The notes under the pieces: generated by a model
Told to the model about the DNA's origin: nothing
Databases searched by the model: none
What the model saw: only the letters and a program-made list of their open reading frames with translations
Source: an uncultured Saprospiraceae bacterium
GTDB lineage: Bacteria; Bacteroidota; Bacteroidia; Chitinophagales; Saprospiraceae
Direction of reading: 5' to 3'
Length of the DNA: 11,852 bases
Assembly: GCA_937864255.1 (NCBI GenBank)
Contig: CALMIT010000011.1
Location: 1 to 11,852 of the forward strand
Position numbers and translations under genes: made by a program
Shown: positions 6,181-11,852 of the stretch, piece by piece
Layout of the letters: every line of letters starts with the position of its first letter
Position numbering within the stretch: position 1 is the stretch's first letter

Positions 6181-8433
6181 ATGTCGCTATCCGCAAATTT
6201 TAAAAAATGGAGCACTGATATTTTGTATTCTTTTCCGGTACAACTCGTTGTGCTGCATTTTCGCAATAACCTTCTTTTATTAGGTGTGTGGACTTACCTG
6301 GCGCTCCTCATGACGGGTGTTCTCGGGCGCTCTTTCGGCATTCGCTACCTTTTTCTCGACCCCGAATACCTGGGTGTGGTGGATTTCAAGAGCTTTTTTA
6401 TCGTCGGCTTGTCCTTTGGTATTTTATTCATGATTTGGAACCTGAGCACTTATCTGCTCAGCACGCATTATTTCCCTTTTTTGGCCACTTTAAAACGGCC
6501 CTTCACAAAATTTTGCCTGAACAACAGCCTCGTACCGCTCTTGTTTTTTGGCATCTATATCGGCTACGCCGTTTATTTTCAAAAGCATTATGAATATTGG
6601 GCTACGGGACAAATCATTTTCAATCTGCTGGGATTTTGCGGCGGTATCGTACTCACTATTTTGTTGTTTAGTTTGTATTTCCAACTGGCAAACAAAGACA
6701 TTTCTTATTATGAAAAAAATACCCGAACAAATTATCCAAACCTGAAAATCTTGCGCTCGCCGGGCTACCGGGGACTGAATCTGGAAGAAATAAAAGCAGA
6801 TAAAAATCGCTGGCGCGTGGACACTTATCTGAACGAAGCGCTGCGACCGCGCGCCGTGCGCAGCGTTGCACATTACGACAGCCGTTTTCTGCTGCGTATT
6901 TTCAAACAAAATCACCTCAATGCATTGGTTGTTCAACTGGCTATTTTGCTTTTCCTGCTGTTTTTGGGTTATCTGATGGATTATCCTTTTTTCAGAATAC
7001 CCGCCGGGGCGAGTATTTTCCTTTTATCGAGTATCATTATTTCTGTCATCGGCGCCGTCAACTACTGGCTGCATAAATGGCGCATTTTTATCCTGCTTTT
7101 TTTGGTCATCGGGCTGAATTTTCTGACCCGCTTTTCATGGTTCAATTACGACAACCGGGCTTATGGGTTGAATTACGACACCCCGGCCGCTTTGTATGAT
7201 GTGGGAAAATTCGCTGCGCTTTGCAGTCCGGAAAATATAAACCGCGATATAGACACTACGCGCGTGGTGCTGAAAAACTGGCATCAGAAAACAGGAAAAA
7301 CAAAACCCAAAATGGTTCTTTTCGCCGTGAGCGGCGGCGGGTTGAAAGCTTCGGTTTGGACGATGCAAGTCATCCAAAAATGCGACAGTATGCTCAACGG
7401 CGCACTCATGCGCCACACTGTATTGATCACCGGCGCTTCGGGCGGCATGATTGGCGCAGCTTATTACCGCGATTTGTGTCTTCAGCAGCATTTGGGTGCA
7501 AAAACCAACCCGCATGACCCCGCCTACCTGGCGCGCATATCGCAGGATTTGCTCAATTCCGTCTCATTCGCCATCGTTTCCAATGACGTATTTATGCCTT
7601 CGGCGCCATTTGAGTGGGGCGGCTATCGCTACATAAAAGACCGGGGTTATATGTTTGAAAAACAATTGAATGAAAATACGGACTATGCCCTCGACAAACC
7701 TTTGCGCACTTACCGCCAGCCCGAATTGGATGCGGATATTCCCATGCTCGTCGTGTCGCCCGCCGTCGTCAATGATGCGCGCAGACTGCTCATATCTCCG
7801 CTCGGACTCTCTTACCTCACGATGGCAAATGTGCGCTCCTCCGGCCCGGGAGAATTTGAAGTGGATGCGGTTGATTTCAGGCGCGTATTTGCGGAGCAGG
7901 ATGCCGATAATCTGCGCTTTTTGTCGGCGCTGCGCATGAGCGCCACTTACCCTTATATTTTGCCCAATGTACACCTGCCCAGCCAGCCGGGTGTTGAAGT
8001 AATGGACGCCGGATTTCGCGACAATATGGGCATACTTTCCGCCACACGTTTTTTGCAGGTTTTCAAAAACTGGATTTTGGAAAATACCAGCGGCGTCATT
8101 TTAATACAAATCAGCAGCGTAAAAGATCGGCGCGACATCGCTCCGAGCGACAATCAGGGTATCGTCGAATCGCTGCTGAACCCGCTCGGCATTTTGACGC
8201 ATATTGTCCGGCTGCAAGACTTTGAACATGAAGCCAGCCTCGGCTTTATTACTGAAATTTTGGGGAAAGAAAATTTTGAAATTATCCGTTTCAATTATGC
8301 TCCCAGTCCCGAAAACGAGCGCGCTTCAATGACCTTCCACCTGACCCGCCGCGAAAAAAATGACATTTTAAACGCCTTTTTTCAACAAAAAAATCAAGAG
8401 GGCGTAGCCCGGTTGAAGGAGATGCTGGATTAA
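6181..8433 (+). CDS. Membrane-anchored patatin-like lipid acyl hydrolase
   Basis: A 750-residue protein joining a multi-pass membrane region to a C-terminal patatin-like domain. Hydrophobic segments are seen at about 31-49, 71-93, 117-133, 145-169, 248-267, 277-297 and 302-316. The patatin domain begins near residue 376 with the glycine-rich oxyanion motif SGGGLKA (384-390). The nucleophile motif is GASGG with Ser420 (the family pattern GxSxG), and the second dyad residue is Asp609 in DAGFRDNMG (DG/A-G pattern). Both catalytic residues are therefore present, and the family hydrolyses ester bonds of phospholipids or other acyl lipids. Seven membrane passes would put N- and C-termini on opposite sides, so which side the catalytic domain faces needs checking. 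The insertion between helix 4 and helix 5 (about 170-245) is hydrophilic with many Arg and Lys. The gene is divergent from ugd and 92 bases ahead of the LolA-like gene. The substrate is unknown; membrane phospholipid turnover is an inference. Confidence 0.88.
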   Translation: MSLSANFKKWSTDILYSFPVQLVVLHFRNNLLLLGVWTYLALLMTGVLGRSFGIRYLFLDPEYLGVVDFKSFFIVGLSFGILFMIWNLSTYLLSTHYFPFLATLKRPFTKFCLNNSLVPLLFFGIYIGYAVYFQKHYEYWATGQIIFNLLGFCGGIVLTILLFSLYFQLANKDISYYEKNTRTNYPNLKILRSPGYRGLNLEEIKADKNRWRVDTYLNEALRPRAVRSVAHYDSRFLLRIFKQNHLNALVVQLAILLFLLFLGYLMDYPFFRIPAGASIFLLSSIIISVIGAVNYWLHKWRIFILLFLVIGLNFLTRFSWFNYDNRAYGLNYDTPAALYDVGKFAALCSPENINRDIDTTRVVLKNWHQKTGKTKPKMVLFAVSGGGLKASVWTMQVIQKCDSMLNGALMRHTVLITGASGGMIGAAYYRDLCLQQHLGAKTNPHDPAYLARISQDLLNSVSFAIVSNDVFMPSAPFEWGGYRYIKDRGYMFEKQLNENTDYALDKPLRTYRQPELDADIPMLVVSPAVVNDARRLLISPLGLSYLTMANVRSSGPGEFEVDAVDFRRVFAEQDADNLRFLSALRMSATYPYILPNVHLPSQPGVEVMDAGFRDNMGILSATRFLQVFKNWILENTSGVILIQISSVKDRRDIAPSDNQGIVESLLNPLGILTHIVRLQDFEHEASLGFITEILGKENFEIIRFNYAPSPENERASMTFHLTRREKNDILNAFFQQKNQEGVARLKEMLD

Positions 8434-8476
8434 ATTTTCCGCCTGCGCGCCAACCTTACTTTTTAAAAGCTGTTTT

Positions 8477-8509
8477 TTGAATGGCTTTAAAGTCAAGTTT
8501 TTACATTTG
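8477..8509 (+). promoter_or_regulatory. Promoter for the LolA-like/permease operon
   Basis: TACATTTG at 8502-8509 matches the -7 consensus TAnnTTTG exactly. A TTG at 8477-8479 lies 22 bases upstream, within the usual range for the -33 element. Transcription would begin about 10-15 bases before the ATG at 8526, giving a very short leader. It suggests the operon starts here rather than at the patatin gene, although read-through from patatin cannot be excluded because no good terminator is seen in 8434-8476. Confidence 0.55.
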
Positions 8510-8525
8510 AAAAATTTTCAAAAAA

Positions 8526-9287
8526 ATGAGAAAATTAATCTTCATCATACTTCCTGTTTTATTGTTTGCCAGCTTCACTGTGGCTTTTAAAACGGGAGAC
8601 CCGAAAGCTCGGGAAATAGTCAGAAAAGCGGATGAAAAAGCGAAAGGACTCACCAGCCAGGGCGAGATGAAAATGACCATCGTGCGCCCTTCCTGGAAAC
8701 GCGAAATGACGCTGAAAAGCTGGGGAAAAGGAGACGAACTGGCGTTGATATTGGTGACGGCGCCTTCCAGAGACAAAGGCACTGCTTTTCTGAAACGCGG
8801 CAACGAAATCTGGAACTGGCAACCTTCCATAGACCGGACGGTAAAAATGCCGCCCTCCATGATGGCGCAATCCTGGATGGGTTCGGATTTTACAAATGAC
8901 GACCTGGTCAAACAATCGTCGGTAGTCAACGATTTTGAACCCACGCTGCTCGGCTCGGAAACCATCGAAGGACGCGCCTGCCATAAAATAGAAATGATAC
9001 CCAAAGAAAGCGCGGCGGTGGTGTGGGGCAAGATAATTTCGTGGATAGACAAACAAGAGTATATGCAACTCAAAACCGAATTTTATGATGAAGACGGCTA
9101 TCTGGTACACACCATGCTGGGCAAAAATGTAAAAAACCTTGGCGGAAAAATGCTTCCTTCGCTACTGGAAGTAATACCCGCCGACGAGCCGCAAAACCGC
9201 ACGCTGGTGGAGCAACTATGGATAAAATTTGACGAACCTATGAAAGATGATTTTTTTTCTGTCCAAAACATGAAAAGAGTAAAGTAG
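8526..9287 (+). CDS. LolA-like outer membrane lipoprotein-sorting protein
   Basis: A 253-residue exported protein of the LolA-like superfamily. Residues 1-20 (MRKLIFIILPVLLFASFTVA) form a signal peptide without a lipobox cysteine, so a soluble periplasmic protein is expected. The mature region shows the family layout: a helix with AREIVRKADEKAKG, then antiparallel strands such as GEMKMTIVRPSWKREMTLKSW, the EIWNWQPSIDRTVKMPPSMM segment, a GSDFTNDDLVK motif and the C-terminal DEPMKDDFFSVQNMKR ending. These features are typical of proteins annotated as outer membrane lipoprotein-sorting proteins that accompany FtsX-type permeases, rather than of classical E. coli LolA, which is shorter (about 180 mature residues). 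The half-barrel fold carries acyl chains in a hydrophobic groove. It sits 31 bases upstream of the first permease, which supports a role as periplasmic acceptor of the transporter's cargo. Cargo identity is unknown. Confidence 0.88.
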   Translation: MRKLIFIILPVLLFASFTVAFKTGDPKAREIVRKADEKAKGLTSQGEMKMTIVRPSWKREMTLKSWGKGDELALILVTAPSRDKGTAFLKRGNEIWNWQPSIDRTVKMPPSMMAQSWMGSDFTNDDLVKQSSVVNDFEPTLLGSETIEGRACHKIEMIPKESAAVVWGKIISWIDKQEYMQLKTEFYDEDGYLVHTMLGKNVKNLGGKMLPSLLEVIPADEPQNRTLVEQLWIKFDEPMKDDFFSVQNMKRVK

Positions 9288-9318
9288 GCAGCGGTAATTT
9301 TTTTCTAAAAAAACAATC

Positions 9319-10551
9319 ATGTTGATCAAACTTGCATGGCGAAATATCTGGCGAAATAAAAGGCGCACCCTGATCACAATTACTTCTATTCTTTTCGCGG
9401 TTTTGCTCTCTTCTTTCATGCAGTCCATCCAAAAAGGCGCCTGGGACAGGATGGTGGATAACGTAGTAAATTTTTACTTCGGCTACATTCAGATACATTC
9501 TAAAGGTTACTGGGAGGAGCAATCCATTGACAAGGCTTTTCCAATGGAAAGCGACATTTTCTCACTCACTTCGGAAATGCCCGAAATCAAAACGCTGGTT
9601 CCGCGCCTGGAATCTTTTGCACTCGCCGCACACGGCGACAATACCATCGGCGCTTTGGTGGCCGGAACAGATCCTATCGCCGAAGACGTCATGAGCAATC
9701 TCAGTACCCGCCTCATTGCCGGAAGTTATTTTGAAAAAGAAGAAGACGCTGTCATCATCGCTGAAGGCGTAGCCGAGAATCTTGAAATAAAAACAGGCGA
9801 CACCCTGGTACTTATCAGCCAGGGTTATCACGGCGTCAACGCCGCCGGAAAATATCCCGTAAAAGGAATTTTAAAGTTTGGTTCGCCCGAACTGAACAAA
9901 CAAATGATCTATCTGCCGCTCAAAACAGCACAAAAATTTTATGGCGCACCCGGACTGCTTACCTCGGTAGCCGTAGCCGTGACCGACAAAAATGAGGTAA
10001 AACAGGTACTCTCGGTTTTGCAAAGCCGCCTGGATACGATGAGTACATACGAAGTCATGGACTGGCAAACTTTAATGCCCGAACTGGTACAGGCGCGCGA
10101 AGTGGATTCGGCAGGCAACGTGATTATTTTGATCATACTTTACATCATTATTGGATTCGGCATTTTTGGTACCATTCTGATGATGACAAAAGAAAGAACT
10201 TACGAATTCGGCGTGTTGGTGGCTATCGGCATGAAGCGCTTTCAAATGGGACTGATGGTATGGCTGGAAATTATTTTTCTCGGGCTTACCGGCGCAGGGG
10301 CAGGCATTTTAGCCAGCATTCCGTTGGTAGGTTATTTTAATGTCAACCCGGTAGATTTTTCAAAAATAAGCGAGGACATGAAAGATGCTTATGAAAAATT
10401 CGGCTTCGAACCCGTGTTTCCTACCGCGCTGGAGGCCGGTATTTTTTTACAGCAGGCTTTGGTCGTGTTGGTCATCACTTCTATTTTAGCCATTTATCCG
10501 CTTTTAAAAATAAAAAGTCTGAAACCCGTGGAAGCGATGCGGGAAAATTGA
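9319..10551 (+). CDS. FtsX/LolCE-type ABC transporter permease (first of a pair)
   Basis: A 410-residue inner-membrane permease of the MacB/FtsX superfamily. The N-terminus MLIKLAWRNIWRNKRRT is the conserved amphipathic cytoplasmic helix before TM1 (about 17-36). A large periplasmic MacB-like core domain follows (about 40-265). The FtsX domain is C-terminal, with TM2 at about 268-287, the cytoplasmic coupling-helix motif KERTYEFGVLVAIGMKR (about 292-308), TM3 at about 311-338 and TM4 at about 374-395. The tail IYPLLKIKSLKPVEAMREN is a complete, normal family ending. Such permeases do not themselves form a pore; they use a separate cytoplasmic ATPase for mechanotransmission, and in LolCDE they extract lipoproteins from the membrane. 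The LolA-like gene just upstream supports a Lol-like role, but other hydrophobic cargo is possible. It is 39 bases ahead of a second, homologous permease, with which it probably forms a heterodimer. Confidence 0.9.
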   Translation: MLIKLAWRNIWRNKRRTLITITSILFAVLLSSFMQSIQKGAWDRMVDNVVNFYFGYIQIHSKGYWEEQSIDKAFPMESDIFSLTSEMPEIKTLVPRLESFALAAHGDNTIGALVAGTDPIAEDVMSNLSTRLIAGSYFEKEEDAVIIAEGVAENLEIKTGDTLVLISQGYHGVNAAGKYPVKGILKFGSPELNKQMIYLPLKTAQKFYGAPGLLTSVAVAVTDKNEVKQVLSVLQSRLDTMSTYEVMDWQTLMPELVQAREVDSAGNVIILIILYIIIGFGIFGTILMMTKERTYEFGVLVAIGMKRFQMGLMVWLEIIFLGLTGAGAGILASIPLVGYFNVNPVDFSKISEDMKDAYEKFGFEPVFPTALEAGIFLQQALVVLVITSILAIYPLLKIKSLKPVEAMREN

Positions 10552-10590
10552 GTATAAAAATTTGATACTTTTAAAAATCAAAATAAGCCG

Positions 10591-11808
10591 ATGCTTTTAA
10601 AAATTGCCTGGCGAAATATCTGGCGCAGCCGCACGAGAAGCCTAGTGGTTATCGGCGCTATTGCCGTGGGCGTATGGGCTGTAATTTTTCTTATAAGTTT
10701 CAGCACCGGCATGGTGAGCAGCTACGTCAACAGCACCATTCAAAACCAGTTGTCGCATATTCAACTGCATCACCCCGATTTTTCGAAAGATCATGACATC
10801 AAGTTTGGAATAAACAACCCGGAGGCGATGCTCGAAAAAATAGGCAGCCTGCCGGATGTAAGCGCAACGACACAGCGGAGCCTTGCCTCCGGCATGTTGT
10901 CGTCGAGTAAAGGCGCGCGCGGGGTAAAAATCCAGGGCATCGTTCCTGAAAGCGAGGTAAGCGTGACCCACCTCGAAAGTAAAATCGTGGAAGGCGAGTA
11001 CCTCGACGCCGAAAAAAGAAACCCGATACTGATCAGCCGGCTTCTTGCCGAAAAACTGAATGTAAAACTCCGCTCCAAAATGGTGATAACATTTCAGGAT
11101 AAAAAAGGAGAGATCGTGGCGGGCGCTTTTCGGGTAAACGGCATTTTTGACACTGGCGTCAATGCTTTCGACGAGTTTCATGTTTTTATCAACCGGGATG
11201 ATCTGAACAGATTGGCGGGCGATTCTGCCATGACCCACGAAATAGCCGTGCTGCTGGATAATCCTGCAATGCTGGATTCAACGGTAGCCGGACTGCGCCG
11301 CCTGTATCCCGAACTTTCGGTGCAGAGCTACAAAGAAATCTCGCCGGAGATAGAGCTTTTCGAGTCGCAGATACAACTCTCCGCCAGCATTTTTACTGTC
11401 ATCGTGATGCTGGCGCTCATTTTCGGCATTATCAACACGATGTTGATGGCGGTGCTGGAACGTTACCGCGAGTTGGGCATGCTCATGGCTATCGGAATGA
11501 ATAAGGTCAGAATTTTTTTGATGATAATGTTTGAAACGATTTTGCTTGGATTGATAGCCGCTCCAATCGGGCTTATCATAGGTTGGCTGACCGTTCACTG
11601 GCTCAACAAAACAGGCATCAGTCTTTCCTGGTACTCGGAAGGGATGGCAGAGTTTGGAATGGCAGAAGTCGTATATCCTGAATTGTTTCCGCAGTTTTAT
11701 GGCCAACTTGCCGTATCGGTGGCAATAACGGCGGTGCTGGCTTCAATTTATCCCCCCCCGGGAAAGATCCCACGGCGGGCGGGGGGTGCCCTCACGAAAA
11801 ATTTTTAA
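10591..11808 (+). CDS. FtsX/LolCE-type ABC transporter permease (second of a pair), C-terminal tail probably corrupted
   Basis: A 405-residue homologue of the preceding permease with the same plan. It has the N-terminal helix MLLKIAWRNIWRSRTRS, TM1 (about 17-40), a periplasmic MacB-like core (about 42-265), TM2 (about 267-289), the coupling motif LERYRELGMLMAIGMNK (about 289-305), TM3 (about 307-333) and TM4 (about 371-388). Up to Tyr387 the sequence is normal. After that the expected tail (YP-x-LK-x-x-x-L-x-P-x-x-A) is replaced by YPPPGKIPRRAGGALTKNF, encoded across a run of eight C (11752-11759) and a run of six G (11781-11786). The last residues ALTKN fit a normal family end, so the frame seems to return near 11787. 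This points to base or indel errors near the contig end rather than a real variant. The true stop may therefore differ. A cognate ATPase gene is not in the window. Confidence 0.88.
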   Translation: MLLKIAWRNIWRSRTRSLVVIGAIAVGVWAVIFLISFSTGMVSSYVNSTIQNQLSHIQLHHPDFSKDHDIKFGINNPEAMLEKIGSLPDVSATTQRSLASGMLSSSKGARGVKIQGIVPESEVSVTHLESKIVEGEYLDAEKRNPILISRLLAEKLNVKLRSKMVITFQDKKGEIVAGAFRVNGIFDTGVNAFDEFHVFINRDDLNRLAGDSAMTHEIAVLLDNPAMLDSTVAGLRRLYPELSVQSYKEISPEIELFESQIQLSASIFTVIVMLALIFGIINTMLMAVLERYRELGMLMAIGMNKVRIFLMIMFETILLGLIAAPIGLIIGWLTVHWLNKTGISLSWYSEGMAEFGMAEVVYPELFPQFYGQLAVSVAITAVLASIYPPPGKIPRRAGGALTKNF

Positions 11809-11852
11809 AAAAAACCGCTCGGGGTTTTAAAAATATAAATTTTTTAAAAAAA
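11750..11852. other. Low-quality, low-complexity right edge of the window
   Basis: These bases consist largely of homopolymer runs: C8 at 11752-11759, G6 at 11781-11786, and long A and T runs from 11797 onward. They break a well conserved protein tail. A possible weak hairpin, AAAACC (11811-11816) with GGTTTT (11823-11828), looks terminator-like but should not be trusted in this context. The composition differs sharply from the clean coding sequence before it. Confidence 0.65.

Noticed and set aside
10552..10590. Small A/T-rich inverted repeats between the two permease genes
   Set aside because: The arms are only 4-5 A/T-dominated bases, and the gap is a normal intra-operon spacer without a T tract.
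10642..11238. Minus-strand open frame of 198 codons opposite the second permease
   Set aside because: It is antisense to a clear FtsX-type permease and has no domain signal.
11811..11828. Terminator-like hairpin after the second permease
   Set aside because: The stem is short and the surrounding sequence appears error-laden, so it cannot be used to conclude that the operon ends here.

Overview
The window looks like chromosomal DNA from a member of the Bacteroidota. The evidence is a secreted metallopeptidase ending in a type IX secretion (Por/T9SS) sorting domain, a DUF4286 protein (a family I know mainly from this phylum), starts without clear Shine-Dalgarno sequences, and several matches to the Bacteroidota -7 promoter element TAnnTTTG. 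The modular M36 peptidase and moderate base composition would suit a Saprospiria- or Chitinophagia-like organism, but that finer placement is a guess. I see no rRNA, tRNA, CRISPR array, insertion sequence or phage gene.

Layout. Positions 1-691 (+ strand) hold the 3' part of a DUF4286 gene and a small NTF2-like lipoprotein gene. These converge, with a 6-base gap, on a large minus-strand gene (698-4318) for a T9SS-exported M36 (fungalysin-type) metallopeptidase with FTP, PA, DUF11 and jelly-roll modules. Upstream of it is another minus-strand gene, ugd (UDP-glucose 6-dehydrogenase, 4582-5913), which ends in a strong intrinsic terminator. A 267-base divergent region (5914-6180) separates ugd from the plus-strand genes. 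These are a patatin-like lipase fused behind seven predicted membrane segments (6181-8433), then, behind its own promoter, a LolA-like periplasmic protein (8526-9287) and two tandem FtsX/LolC-LolE-type ABC permeases (9319-10551 and 10591-11808).

How the genes may work together. The LolA-like protein and the two permeases are closely spaced and co-directional. They look like an envelope lipid or lipoprotein trafficking module: permeases release a hydrophobic substrate from the inner membrane and the LolA-like carrier takes it up. The cognate ATPase is not in the window and may lie beyond the right edge. The membrane-anchored patatin immediately upstream could be functionally related through lipid turnover, but it appears to be a separate transcription unit. 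Ugd supplies UDP-glucuronate for polysaccharide synthesis, and the M36 protein is a secreted, probably cell-surface, protease.

Quality note. The last ~100 bases (from about 11750) look unreliable. The second permease loses its expected C-terminal tail in a stretch of C and G homopolymers, followed by low-complexity A/T sequence, which suggests a degraded contig end.
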